Origin: Gammaproteobacteria bacterium
GTDB lineage: Bacteria; Pseudomonadota; Gammaproteobacteria; Pseudomonadales; Porticoccaceae
DNA length: 64,000 bases
Direction: 5' to 3'
NCBI GenBank assembly: GCA_018069465.1
Contig: JAGPUW010000029.1
Coordinates: 1 to 64,000, forward strand
Below are positions 1 to 8,988 of the stretch, piece by piece (the stretch's first letter is position 1; each line of letters starts with the position of its first letter). A program made the translations under genes and the position numbers. Under the pieces are notes generated by a model that was given only the letters and a program-made list of their open reading frames with translations, was not told the DNA's origin and ran no database searches.

Positions 1-250
1 AAAGCATCTGAACGCTGGACACACCCTGTTCAGAATTGGAATTTAACCCTGTCACAATTGGCGATTCATTTTCCAGATCGCCTAAACAAATACATCAGCC
101 TGTAAGCTGGTTAGGTTGACACAGAGTTTTGAACACCCTCAATAAAAAACACTGAAAATCATGGGATTAGCGCCACTAAGCGTAAATTCCGACTATTTCT
201 GACAATAGACAGAATCACGTCCAGCGCAACCCACAAAGCCATCACCAAAC
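1..250. other. Non-coding left edge
   Basis: No convincing gene is visible here. The stretch lies downstream of the minus-strand carboxylase operon, is AT-richer than its neighbours and has only short stem-forming words (for example CAGC/GCTG near 101-114). It may hold the operon's 3' untranslated region or the end of a gene outside the window. I see no clear terminator with a U-tract. Confidence 0.4.
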
Positions 251-1084
251 TCAAGCCAGCCCAGCCACCCGCTCAACAATAATCTTAGGATCGAGATCGG
301 CAGGCACATCACCGTAAAGACAAGCGCTTGTCAAAGAGGGCAAGGCAGCACCACCCCAAAAGTCACTATTTAATCCACCACCGGTCGGGCCATCCTGCTC
401 ATCTAAATCAGCCGCATCGAGGGTGGGCCGCAAACGAATATCCGCCTCCAGGTCTTCGAGCCCTGCGGCCAATTCGGCACTTTCCAAACGCAGTGCAAAC
501 ACCCAGTCGTAGTGTCCGGCGACACCCTGCAATACTTCGCAGGCCTCGCCTTCGTCACCGAGGTCAACGCCACTCTCACCATTACTGTCGGCAAAGGCGA
601 GCACTAGACCTGCAATCGGCAACTCGGCAAAACTGCGCAGCAAATCGGCCAGTGCCGTGGCGCTGTCGTCGAGCATGTCGAAATCAATATTGCCCGCATC
701 TTCGCCGAGCATGACCAGCAGTGCCGAGGGTGACGGTAGTTGCAGCACTACGTCGACCTTGGCGCTGAGTTGGTGGGCCATGGCTGCAATGGCGTCGGCA
801 CAAAAAGCTTTCAGCGCCGTATCTGCCAGCAGTGCTGAAATCCGCTCGACGCCTTCGCAATCAGCCGCGAGGCTGGCGTGGGCGGCGAACACGGCGCCAA
901 AATCGAAGGTCACCACTTGAGAGCCGAGTATCTTATTGGCATCGGCCAGGCCAGCCGCATAGCGCATCGGCTCGCTATGCCAGGCGGGGTGATTATTGGC
1001 GAACACCTGGCGGGCGTAATCTTCGAAGGCAAGCCATCGCAACACCGTACCGTTTTCTAAGTGATTTTTAATTAAGCCTGCCAT
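251..1084 (-). CDS. Putative fifth subunit of acetophenone-carboxylase-type enzyme (Apc5-like) or hypothetical protein
   Basis: A 277-residue soluble acidic protein with no signal peptide, no membrane segment and no motif that I recognise. The start ATG has a GAGGGAAG ribosome site about eight bases upstream. It is the last gene of a minus-strand unit whose first four genes match the subunits of acetophenone carboxylase (Apc1-Apc4) in order and size. In that system a fifth separate protein of about 34 kDa (Apc5) is needed for activity and is encoded after apc4. The present protein (about 29 kDa) holds nearly the same place, so an Apc5-like role is a reasonable inference from position and size, not from a motif. 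Unlike the described operon, a NYN-domain gene is inserted before it. It could equally be an unrelated passenger. Confidence 0.5.
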   Translation of the reverse strand: MAGLIKNHLENGTVLRWLAFEDYARQVFANNHPAWHSEPMRYAAGLADANKILGSQVVTFDFGAVFAAHASLAADCEGVERISALLADTALKAFCADAIAAMAHQLSAKVDVVLQLPSPSALLVMLGEDAGNIDFDMLDDSATALADLLRSFAELPIAGLVLAFADSNGESGVDLGDEGEACEVLQGVAGHYDWVFALRLESAELAAGLEDLEADIRLRPTLDAADLDEQDGPTGGGLNSDFWGGAALPSLTSACLYGDVPADLDPKIIVERVAGLA

Positions 1085-1157
1085 TATTTTTACTTCCCTC
1101 TTTATACTGCGGTGCCGCTTTTTTACAGACGCTTCATTCTATCGCCCAGCTCTGGGC

Positions 1158-1886
1158 TTACTTTCGCCCATCCTTAATATACATAGCCGTACCATCTTTC
1201 CTCATTTCCACATCAAACAACTCGGTAGCTCTTATTAAGTCACCGAGTTTTTTATAGCCGTAGTTTATGGATGAAAAAGAACTGTTGTTAGATATGTAAT
1301 GGGCGACTCTACTCATATCGGCCCAGCCATCATCCTCTGACGTTTGCTCGACAGCAGTTCTCAGTAACCTAAGCAAAGAAGCATCTTGCCTGAGTTCTTT
1401 TCTGGATTTCCTTAATGTTGGACCCTGTTTATCCTGCCGGCCTTCATCTTCGACAACAAGGTTTTCCGTATAGATAAATGGCGAGCAGGCATCGACGAAG
1501 GGTTTCGGGGTTTTCTTTTCACCAAAGCCATAAACAGGCAAACCGCTTTCCAGCAGCCTTAAGACAAGGGGAGTGAAATCACTGTCGCTTGTCATTAAGG
1601 CAAATGCATCAACATTGCCGCTATAGAGCAGATCCATAGCGTCGATAATCATTGCTGAATCGGTAGCGTTTTTGCCTTTTGTGTAGGCAAACTGCTGCAT
1701 GGGTCTTATCGCAAAGGGGTGTAACCTTTCGATCCAACCCGACAAAGAGGGGTTATTCCAGTCCCCATGGGCGTGGCGAACATTGACCATGCCGTATTTA
1801 GCCAGCTCCTCAAGCACTCCTTCGATTGAATTATGACTCACATTATCGCAATCGATGAGGAGCGCTATCCTTTTTTCTACCGCCAC
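1158..1886 (-). CDS. NYN (PIN-like) domain protein with C-terminal OST-HTH/LOTUS domain
   Basis: A 242-residue protein. Residues 1-145 form a NYN/LabA (DUF88) fold: an early acidic motif (IDCDN, residues 11-15), an ATDSAMIIDAMDLL helix carrying further acidic residues, and TSDSDF near residue 100. These are the metal-binding aspartates of the PIN-like nuclease family, so an RNase role is likely. Residues about 165-240 resemble the OST-HTH/LOTUS RNA-binding domain, a common partner of bacterial NYN domains. The start is GTG with a perfect AGGAGG five bases upstream. It begins 35 bases after the HyuB-like gene stops and 73 bases before the next gene, so it seems cotranscribed with the carboxylase subunits. 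Nothing in the known acetone/acetophenone carboxylase pathways calls for an RNase, which makes the position odd. Family assignment is firm; the RNA target is unknown. Confidence 0.85.
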   Translation of the reverse strand: MAVEKRIALLIDCDNVSHNSIEGVLEELAKYGMVNVRHAHGDWNNPSLSGWIERLHPFAIRPMQQFAYTKGKNATDSAMIIDAMDLLYSGNVDAFALMTSDSDFTPLVLRLLESGLPVYGFGEKKTPKPFVDACSPFIYTENLVVEDEGRQDKQGPTLRKSRKELRQDASLLRLLRTAVEQTSEDDGWADMSRVAHYISNNSSFSSINYGYKKLGDLIRATELFDVEMRKDGTAMYIKDGRK

Positions 1887-1921
1887 AGGAACCTCCTGAC
1901 CCTACAACTTAAGCCGACAAC

Positions 1922-4156
1922 TTACGCCTTCAATGCCTTCAATTCCGCTTTGAGTGCGGCGATCTCAACATCTTTGGGATCGGGCATCATCACTGGCTCA
2001 ATGGCATCTGCTGGGCAGGTTTTGTCGGGAGTACCCAGGTACAAAACGGTGGGGTCGTCCCAGCTGCCGTAATAGGGCACATTGGCTGGCGGCTTGTCTT
2101 TGGTCCACTCGGCGGCAAACTCTTTATAGGGTTTAGCGCGCGCCAGGCGAGCCTTGCGTTCAGCCGCTCGCGCTGCCTCGGTTGCCTCTTTGTTAAGCGC
2201 GCCAGTGTTGTAATCCATCACCACGAAATAGATAGTCTCGATGGTTTTTTTGGAGACAATACCGTCGGCCCAGTCTTTGGCGATGTCAGCGGGGTCGCGC
2301 TCTAGCACGTCGCCGTAACCGCCACCGCCGCCCTGAGTAATCATGTACAGCTCACCCTGCTCGGCCAACTCAAATTGCAGGCCCGCGTGGTGGGCACTGT
2401 AAGTGGCGTCGGGGAAGGGTTGCTCGTTCATGATGTCTTCAATAGTGAAGCGCATAAGGTCGCGGCTGTCTTTCATCACATCGAATACGTTGACGTCTTT
2501 CACCTTACACAAAGGGTAGCAACCCGGTGCGTAGCCGCCGAAAATACCGTAGGTGGAGGGGAATTTAGCGCCAATGCTATTGACCATATAGCCCCAGGCA
2601 TCGGTGTCTTTGTGGGTGACAATTTGCTGGTAGCCGTGGCCGCCGCGCTGCTTGCCGAAACCACAGTTGTCGACCATTACTTTGTGGGGCACCAGCTTCA
2701 TCATTGGCACTTCTTCTTCAATCAGCTCTTGCTCGCCGATATCGGCCATTGAGGCAAAGATCGGGGCTACCGAGTGCTCGCCGTCGCGAGTTGCTCGCGC
2801 CGCACCACCCATGCCGTTGAGGTCGGCGCAGACGTTGCCGACAAACTCCTGGTGCTGATTGAAACCACCGTAAACAAAGGTGGTGATCATGTTGTACCAG
2901 CAGGCGACAATATCGGTGGAGCGAAAACCAGCGGCAAATAACAACTTGGGCACGGCATTCTGCACGGCGGTAAAGGCCGGGAAGAAGGTCATCATGCTCT
3001 GGGCGTTGGGTGCCTCGGGTGAACAGTTGAGCGCCGAGCCGGGATCGGTGAGCACGGTAATGGGTGCAAACACCGCCTGATTGCGCGGCAGGTCAGGCCA
3101 GATAAACATCAAAAACAACTGCGCCAGCATGCCTTTCATTGAGGCCAGCACGGTGTTGTTGGCGCGGTTCAAAAACTCCGGCGAAGAACCCCGCAGGTCG
3201 ATAATTAACTCATCGTTCTGCTTGCTCACTTCACAGCGAATTTTGATCAGCACGTTTTCGCGCAGGGTGCTGTCGGCGAACACATTGGTCAACACTTTAC
3301 CGTTGGGCCAGGTCTGTAAACGCCGTCGCACTTCGGCTTCGGTATCGGTGAGCGTGCCGCGAATAGTCGCCATAAAGGCTTCGATGCCGTAGTCGCGGAT
3401 CACTTCTTCAGCGCGCTTTTTAATACGCAGACAGGCGTGCAACTTGGACTTCATGCCCTCCATTTGCAGCTTTGGCTCGCGCACTGAGTTTTGCAGGAAG
3501 GTGAGCAGGTCTTTGCGGAATTCAAAGTTCTCTCCCACTTTCAAGGGCGGCATTTTCAGGCCCTCGTCGTAGGGGCTCTCGGCACCACCGGGCATACCAC
3601 CCGGCTCACAGGCACCGTTCTCACCCTCGTGCACGATGGAGCCGACGAAGCAGACAATTTCGCCGTTGTGGAAAACCGGCAGCGTCAGGCTTTGGTCGGT
3701 GTTGTGAATGTTGCCGTAGCGGGCATCGTTGTGCATAAAGATGTCGCCATCATTAATACCCACCGTTGGCTCGTCTTTCCAGTATTTAAGGGCAAACTTC
3801 ACCGGGTGCTGAGCCAGCACCGAGAAGATCAATACACCGCCGGCACTGGACAGGGCCAAATCGCCCTGACTAGAAAAGATACCGGCGATCAGGTCGCCCC
3901 ACTTGGCACCGGGGGCGGCACCCATTTGCTCCACCATGTCGAAAGATTCGTTACAGGCGGTTTGCAAACGGTTGCGGATAAGGTGAACTTCATCGGAGCG
4001 ATCTTGCCAGGCATCGACGGCGGCAAGCTCTACTGCGGTGGGTGTAGAGACACTGTGGTCAGCCATGATCTGTGGATCGGGGCCGAGAAAGAGTACGTTG
4101 TCGTCGAGAAACTGCTCAATCAAACTCCGTTCGCTGGGCGCTTTTGCATTAGTCAT
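1922..4156 (-). CDS. Hydantoinase B / acetone-carboxylase alpha-type subunit (Apc4-like)
   Basis: A 744-residue protein of the HyuB (hydantoinase B/oxoprolinase) family, which includes the acetone carboxylase alpha subunit and Apc4 of acetophenone carboxylase. Typical family stretches are visible: HNDARYGNIHNTDQ and VGSIVHEG in the first third, and the glycine-rich CGFGKQRGGHGYQQ and TQGGGGGYGD motifs in the second half. In acetone and acetophenone carboxylases this subunit joins the activated bicarbonate to the phosphorylated ketone enolate. A GAGGAGG ribosome site sits seven bases before the ATG and overlaps the stop of the upstream HyuA-like gene, so translation is probably coupled. The C-terminal ~40 residues end in a charged, lysine/alanine-rich helix. 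The substrate cannot be read from sequence. Confidence 0.85.
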   Translation of the reverse strand: MTNAKAPSERSLIEQFLDDNVLFLGPDPQIMADHSVSTPTAVELAAVDAWQDRSDEVHLIRNRLQTACNESFDMVEQMGAAPGAKWGDLIAGIFSSQGDLALSSAGGVLIFSVLAQHPVKFALKYWKDEPTVGINDGDIFMHNDARYGNIHNTDQSLTLPVFHNGEIVCFVGSIVHEGENGACEPGGMPGGAESPYDEGLKMPPLKVGENFEFRKDLLTFLQNSVREPKLQMEGMKSKLHACLRIKKRAEEVIRDYGIEAFMATIRGTLTDTEAEVRRRLQTWPNGKVLTNVFADSTLRENVLIKIRCEVSKQNDELIIDLRGSSPEFLNRANNTVLASMKGMLAQLFLMFIWPDLPRNQAVFAPITVLTDPGSALNCSPEAPNAQSMMTFFPAFTAVQNAVPKLLFAAGFRSTDIVACWYNMITTFVYGGFNQHQEFVGNVCADLNGMGGAARATRDGEHSVAPIFASMADIGEQELIEEEVPMMKLVPHKVMVDNCGFGKQRGGHGYQQIVTHKDTDAWGYMVNSIGAKFPSTYGIFGGYAPGCYPLCKVKDVNVFDVMKDSRDLMRFTIEDIMNEQPFPDATYSAHHAGLQFELAEQGELYMITQGGGGGYGDVLERDPADIAKDWADGIVSKKTIETIYFVVMDYNTGALNKEATEAARAAERKARLARAKPYKEFAAEWTKDKPPANVPYYGSWDDPTVLYLGTPDKTCPADAIEPVMMPDPKDVEIAALKAELKALKA

Positions 4157-4168
4157 AAGTAATCCTCC

Positions 4169-6301
4169 TCAGTTGACGCTGTTCTGTTCAAGCCAGGCAG
4201 AGCCCTGCTTGCCCATGGTCAGAGACCAACTGGGATAAACGAGATAAGTGGTGTGTGGCGTTTCGACCAGAGCGGGGCCATCGACTGAGGCACCCTCGGG
4301 AATATCCGCAACATTGTAAACATGGGTTGGCAGCGAACCCTCGGTGCCGTCGAACCAGCAATCGCGACTGCTAATCGGCGCCACTTTGGCAGCGCTGCTG
4401 GCGTTACTGGTTTGCAGACTGACCGCCTCGTGCTCGACGTAGGAGACCACGCGGATCACGTTGACCCGAATGCCCGCCTCGGGGGCGGCACTGCCCTTGC
4501 CAAAGCGGTTTTCGTAATTGCTGCTAAACAGGTCGAGCAGGGTCATCACATCCTGATCGGTCTGAATGCGATCTACCGGGCTGACAACAGCCGTTTGCGC
4601 CAGCTGGTTGCCGTAGCGCATGTCCAGCTCAACGCGGGACTGAATGTCTTTTTCATCGACACCCTGGCGCAGTAAATCTTCGCGACCGAGGACTTCGAGC
4701 TGGCCAACAGTGGCGTTAAACGCAGTGAAGTCTTGCAACACCTTGCGTTCAAGGGAGTCGTAGAGCATCAAATAGAGAGAGCGCTCGTGGATGTGCAGCT
4801 GATTCATGCTGCCCGCACCGAGGGCGGAGAAAACCGCGCTAAAGGGCGGAATCAAAATCTTCGAGATGCCAATTTTACTGGCGTAACCACAGGCGTGCAG
4901 CGGCCCACCCCCACCGTAAGACAGCAGGGTGAAGTTGCTGGGGTCATAACCTTTGACCGCCACTTCTTTAAAGATGGCATCGGCCATATTGGCGTCGACC
5001 TTGCGGCGAATGGCCAGCGCAGCGTCTTCAACACTGAGCCCAGTGTGCTCGCAAATATGGTCGCGAATCGAGCGTTCGGCGCGACGCTTGCTGAGTTTGA
5101 TGCTACCACCGGCGTAGTTTTTCTCATCGAGATAACCCAGTACCAGATTGGCATCAGTGGTCGTTGGCAGCTTGCCACCGCGACCGTAACAGGCCGGGCC
5201 GGGATCGGAACCGGCACTTTGCGGCCCCACTTCTACCGCACCCCACAAGCGGTCGTAACGGGCGATGGAACCACCGCCAGCACCGAGGGTGTGAAGATAG
5301 GTCATCGGCGTGCTGATCAGCCAGCGGTCAATTACCGGGTTAAAGTCGTAAAACTTAACGCCATCACTGGTCACCAGACCAATGTCGAAACTGGTGCCGC
5401 CCATGTCGGTGGCAATCATGTTCGGCTCGTCAAACTGCTTTGACAGACTCTCGGTAGCTTCCAGGCCGGCAACCGGGCCGGAGTGAATCGTTTGCAGGGA
5501 GTGGGTGGAACTCATCTGCGCCATACCGCAACTGTTGTGTACTACCAGCATGGGTTTGTCGTATTTATGTTTGCGCAACACGCTTTCGAGACTGGCCAGA
5601 CCGTGGTACATCTGGTCGTGCAGGTAGGCATCGAGAATGGCCGACATGGTGCGCGCGTATTCACCCTTGCGACCCGCGACGCGGTGCGAGAGGATAATGG
5701 GAATAGCGCCGAGCAAGTGGCTGGGGTATTCCTCAAGAATAATGCGCTCGATTTTCTTCTCGTTAATGGGGTTAACCACGGAGTTGATAGTGGCGACCAC
5801 AAAAGCCTGTGCGCCCCGGTCAACCAAACGACGTACCACGGTGCGCACGTTGTCTTCGTCAACATCGAACACCACTTCGCCCTTGTAGTCGATGCGCTCT
5901 TCAACGCCTTCGATCATTGAGCGCGGCACGATGGGCACGGGGCGTGTAGCACCGGCCAAATCCTGCTGCTCGGCTTCGCTGAGGCCGTCGCCATAACCAC
6001 GGGCGCGCATCAGGGGCACCGAGGACTCAAAGCCGGAGGTGGTAATCAAACCCACTTCTGGCCCCTTGCGCTCAATTAAGGCATTGGTGCCGAGGGTGGT
6101 GGCGTAGCGCACGGCGTCCACCGAAGACAGCACCTCTTCAACGCCCACATCGAGCTGTTGACAGGCATCTTCGAGGGAAGCCATAAAGCCGGAGGCGAGG
6201 TTGTGGTGGGTGGTCAGGGCTTTGCCCTCTGCGCGCTTCTCGTCGACCACCAAAAAACAGTCGGTAAAGGTGCCGCCGATATCAACACTGACGCGTCTCA
6301 T
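4169..6301 (-). CDS. Hydantoinase A-type ATP-binding subunit (Apc3-like)
   Basis: A 710-residue HyuA-family (hydantoinase A/oxoprolinase) protein. The N-terminus has the ASKHA phosphate-1 motif VDIGGTFTDC (residues 6-15), followed by TTLGTNALIERKG near residue 70 and the second nucleotide-binding motif ATDMGGTSFDIG in the middle. Beyond this lie LGAGGGSIA and YGGGGPLHACG, usual for the family. In acetone carboxylases this subunit hydrolyses ATP to phosphorylate the substrates. Its ATG overlaps the stop of the small-subunit gene (ATGA), indicating translational coupling. Size and order match Apc3. It is a second and clearly different HyuA copy in the same operon, which is the mark of the acetophenone rather than the acetone carboxylase type. 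Confidence 0.85.
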   Translation of the reverse strand: MRRVSVDIGGTFTDCFLVVDEKRAEGKALTTHHNLASGFMASLEDACQQLDVGVEEVLSSVDAVRYATTLGTNALIERKGPEVGLITTSGFESSVPLMRARGYGDGLSEAEQQDLAGATRPVPIVPRSMIEGVEERIDYKGEVVFDVDEDNVRTVVRRLVDRGAQAFVVATINSVVNPINEKKIERIILEEYPSHLLGAIPIILSHRVAGRKGEYARTMSAILDAYLHDQMYHGLASLESVLRKHKYDKPMLVVHNSCGMAQMSSTHSLQTIHSGPVAGLEATESLSKQFDEPNMIATDMGGTSFDIGLVTSDGVKFYDFNPVIDRWLISTPMTYLHTLGAGGGSIARYDRLWGAVEVGPQSAGSDPGPACYGRGGKLPTTTDANLVLGYLDEKNYAGGSIKLSKRRAERSIRDHICEHTGLSVEDAALAIRRKVDANMADAIFKEVAVKGYDPSNFTLLSYGGGGPLHACGYASKIGISKILIPPFSAVFSALGAGSMNQLHIHERSLYLMLYDSLERKVLQDFTAFNATVGQLEVLGREDLLRQGVDEKDIQSRVELDMRYGNQLAQTAVVSPVDRIQTDQDVMTLLDLFSSNYENRFGKGSAAPEAGIRVNVIRVVSYVEHEAVSLQTSNASSAAKVAPISSRDCWFDGTEGSLPTHVYNVADIPEGASVDGPALVETPHTTYLVYPSWSLTMGKQGSAWLEQNSVN

Positions 6302-6714
6302 GCCTCACCTCCGGCGTGTCGTGCCTTGAGGCTGTCGATGTCCAACACCAGGTCGTTAAGTGTCAGCGGGTGGCCGGGCGGCAAATATTCGACTTCCACC
6401 TGGGTGGCACACTGTGGGCAGTAGTATTCGATAATGCGGCACCAGTCGGGATCGGGTGCATAGGTAAAGGCATATTTTTCCGGGTCGATCACCGGGTCGT
6501 GAATTTCGCTGGGCTCGCGCTCATAAACCACCAGCGCCTCTTTATAGGGCCCGCGCGCGCTGCCGAGGTTTTGATCGCAACGACGGCAGTGCCAGGTTTC
6601 TTTGTCGAGATCAATCGACAGGTATTCAGTGATCGCCACCTTGCCATCTTCAATAGTGACACCGCTTAAGTCCATCTTCCCATTCTCTGCGCTCATGGCT
6701 TTTTTGCCGCTCAT
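6298..6714 (-). CDS. Acetone/acetophenone carboxylase gamma-type small subunit (Apc2-like)
   Basis: A 138-residue protein matching the small gamma subunit of acetone carboxylase and Apc2 (about 15 kDa) of acetophenone carboxylase. Two cysteine pairs, C43-x2-C46 (WHCRRC) and C99-x2-C102 (YYCPQC), form a likely zinc-binding site, and an HDP motif follows the sequence around residue 72. Both ends overlap the neighbours by ATGA (6711-6714 with the upstream gene, 6298-6301 with the downstream gene), so the three reading frames are translated in a fixed ratio. The protein contains no catalytic motif of its own. The gamma family usually serves as a structural and metal-binding part of the hetero-oligomer. 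Confidence 0.85.
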   Translation of the reverse strand: MSGKKAMSAENGKMDLSGVTIEDGKVAITEYLSIDLDKETWHCRRCDQNLGSARGPYKEALVVYEREPSEIHDPVIDPEKYAFTYAPDPDWCRIIEYYCPQCATQVEVEYLPPGHPLTLNDLVLDIDSLKARHAGGEA

Positions 6715-8648
6715 GACTGTTTCTCCACTATCAAATCACCGTTGGCGGATACCTTAAACGACCAGCCAGCACGAATTAGGCAGGTCAAATAGTCGTCCCG
6801 AAATAATGCTGGGCCATCACCGCTGGCACCGGCAGAGGCTGTTTTCAGCGAATAAACCGCCAGCTTGAGCGGCTCACCATTGATGTTAACAGTGGCTTCT
6901 CCCGTTGCCTGTGCAGGGGCGGCCGGCACATCAGTGGCCGTTTGCAGGCTTAAGTGCTGCAGCGTGTGGGTCGCGGTCAGTTGCAAAGCGCTATCGGCCA
7001 AACCGGCAGACAGCGCACTGAGTTGACCAGAGGCGTAGGGCTGAACGCTCAGCTGGCCATTTTTAGAGCCACTCACTTCGAGGCTTTCGTTCCAGTCACA
7101 CGCGTCAATGCCTTCACCAAACATATCGCGGCTGGCGCGGCTGCGCATTTCTGTAATCACCGCTTCTTCACCGCGTTCCAGTACCTCGGCCATAGGCACG
7201 CGGTAGTGGTGAGAAAGGTCACTAAAACCAATGCCGTAAGCGCTGAAAACGGACGAATAAGCGGGGACAATCAAGCGCTTAAAACCCGCCGCTTCGGCAA
7301 TGCCGCCCGCGTTCATGGGGCCACCGCCACCGAAGGCGAGTAGCGCGCTGTCGCCGATGTCGATCTTGCGAGCGCTCATCACAGCGTTCATGTGCTGGGC
7401 AATCTGGCCTTCGTAGGCGTTGATCATGGCATCGACGGCCTGGTCGAGAGACAGACCCAGGGGCTCGGCAATGTCACTTTGAATCACGCCTGCGGACAAG
7501 GATTTATCGAGGTTTAATTCACCACCGAGATAGTTATCGGGGTCAATCATGCCCGCCAGCAGCAGGGCATCGGTAATGGTTGCGACGCTGCCGCCACGAC
7601 CAAAACAGGCGGGGCCAGGTGCGGCGCCGACACTCTCTGGGCCGATGACGATGTCTTTATTTTCGACGCGAATAATCGAACTACCACCGTAGCCGAAGCT
7701 GACGATGTCACCCATCGCAAAGGACGAGGGGATTTCTTCATCGCCCACCAGTCCGTGAGCCAGCTCGGTGGGTGCGCCGTCGACCACCATGGAAATATCC
7801 GTGGTGGTGCCGCCAATATCCATGCCCACCATGGCACTGGCATCGTACATACCCGCATAGGCGACCATGCCTTCCATGCCACCACGGGGGCCGGAGCCAT
7901 ACGTTTTAATGGCGGTGGTTTTCGCCACTCGCGCCGAGTCACCATCGTTGCGATAAATCAGCATCGGGCTGGCGAGGTGGTGTTGCTTGGTAATGCGCTC
8001 GGCACCGTAGAGGAAGTGCTCCATGCCCGAGTGCAAATAGGAGTTGACCACTGCCGATAACAAGCGGCGGGCGTTGTTGTCGTCGCGCACTAATTCATGG
8101 GAAAACAGTACCGGGATAGCACCGAGCAAGTGGCGCGGATAGCGCTCAAGCACTGCGTCCTTAACCAGCATCTCCTGCTCGACCGTCGGCAGAGCGACGA
8201 CGACGCGGGATACGCCACCGGCAATCAAGGTGGTAAAACCCTGCATCAGTTCGGCTTCATCCAGCGTGTTATTGCCCAGGCTCAACGCCACTGGGGCCGC
8301 AGGCACCATCGCCGACCACAAGCTAGTTTTGCCCAGCGTGTCGGCCGCGCCGTAGAGGCTTTGCTCTTCGCCGGCGAGCAGCATAACGCCAACCGGAGAA
8401 CCCTTGTGCTCAACCACCGCATTGGTGCCCGAGGTGGTGGAGTAGCGCAGGTGATCGGTATCACCCAGTAAGCGCGCCAGGTCCTCTGCGCCATAGAGCT
8501 CGCGAGAAAGTCTGTCGAGGGAGTCGACAAAACATTGGCTGAGGTCGTGGGGGGTGGTCGGTGACTTGATGTGCGCCACCCGCTCCCCGTCCGTGGCGAA
8601 GGCGTCGGTGAACGACCCGCCGTTATCGATATTGACCAGTAATCCCAT
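6711..8648 (-). CDS. Hydantoinase A-type ATP-binding subunit (Apc1-like), first gene of carboxylase operon
   Basis: A 645-residue HyuA-family protein (about 68 kDa, close to the 70 kDa Apc1). The N-terminal phosphate motif is VNIDNGGSFTDA, with NGG in place of the usual IGG. The middle carries a canonical MDIGGTTTDIS motif near residue 278, then FGYGGSSI and FGGGGPMNAGG. The family phosphorylates its substrate or bicarbonate with ATP. It is the first gene of the unit (6711-8648, then gamma, HyuA2, HyuB). The ATG at 8648 has only a weak ribosome site. The gene pair with the second HyuA copy is too divergent to be a recent duplication. No regulator or thioesterase/ligase gene for the downstream pathway is adjacent. 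Confidence 0.82.
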   Translation of the reverse strand: MGLLVNIDNGGSFTDAFATDGERVAHIKSPTTPHDLSQCFVDSLDRLSRELYGAEDLARLLGDTDHLRYSTTSGTNAVVEHKGSPVGVMLLAGEEQSLYGAADTLGKTSLWSAMVPAAPVALSLGNNTLDEAELMQGFTTLIAGGVSRVVVALPTVEQEMLVKDAVLERYPRHLLGAIPVLFSHELVRDDNNARRLLSAVVNSYLHSGMEHFLYGAERITKQHHLASPMLIYRNDGDSARVAKTTAIKTYGSGPRGGMEGMVAYAGMYDASAMVGMDIGGTTTDISMVVDGAPTELAHGLVGDEEIPSSFAMGDIVSFGYGGSSIIRVENKDIVIGPESVGAAPGPACFGRGGSVATITDALLLAGMIDPDNYLGGELNLDKSLSAGVIQSDIAEPLGLSLDQAVDAMINAYEGQIAQHMNAVMSARKIDIGDSALLAFGGGGPMNAGGIAEAAGFKRLIVPAYSSVFSAYGIGFSDLSHHYRVPMAEVLERGEEAVITEMRSRASRDMFGEGIDACDWNESLEVSGSKNGQLSVQPYASGQLSALSAGLADSALQLTATHTLQHLSLQTATDVPAAPAQATGEATVNINGEPLKLAVYSLKTASAGASGDGPALFRDDYLTCLIRAGWSFKVSANGDLIVEKQS

Positions 8649-8988
8649 ATCATTTTACCCAGTAGAATTAACAAGAGATTCGAGACGAGCCCAAACCTTT
8701 ATTGCGGAGGGTAAAAAGATTTTGTTAACACCGAGTTAGCTATTTGCCAGTTCGTTGGGCACCAACAAGGCCCAGCTCAACTACTCGGGTACAGAACCCC
8801 CTTAACCCCGTGTTCTTTTTTTTGTGCAAACTTATTGCGCCGTTTATGGGCGAGCCATAAACCCGACGCGGCGCTTAACTTACTACAAAGCTAAAGCCAA
8901 CACCACAGGGACTGGGATAAATAACTGGGAGGAATTCTAGCGTGTCAAAATGGCACGATGCGCGCCAAAACGGCGCACTTTTAGCGCT
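8649..8988. promoter_or_regulatory. 340-bp intergenic region upstream of the carboxylase operon, with a nested stem-loop
   Basis: No gene is supported here. It should hold the promoter of the minus-strand carboxylase operon and the 3' end of rimO. A clear inverted repeat GTTTATGG / CCATAAAC with a 5-base loop lies at 8842-8862, nested inside an outer GCGCC / GGCGC arm pair (about 8837-8874), giving a possible cruciform or operator. A T-rich run lies at 8815-8824. I could not find a sigma54 (-24/-12) site on either strand. A short GCGCC/GGCGC hairpin at about 8963-8976 lacks a U-tract, so it is not a good rimO terminator. Confidence 0.45.

Noticed and set aside
113-145. TTGACA -35-like word near the left edge
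   Set aside because: There is no good -10 at the right distance and no plus-strand gene follows.
3491-4162. Plus-strand open frame of 223 codons antisense to the HyuB-like gene
   Set aside because: It is a shadow of the HyuB-like coding frame with no independent ribosome site or motif.
4733-5443. Long plus-strand open frame of 236 codons antisense to the HyuA-like gene
   Set aside because: It lies wholly inside a well-supported gene, has no family likeness and arises from GC-rich codon shadows.
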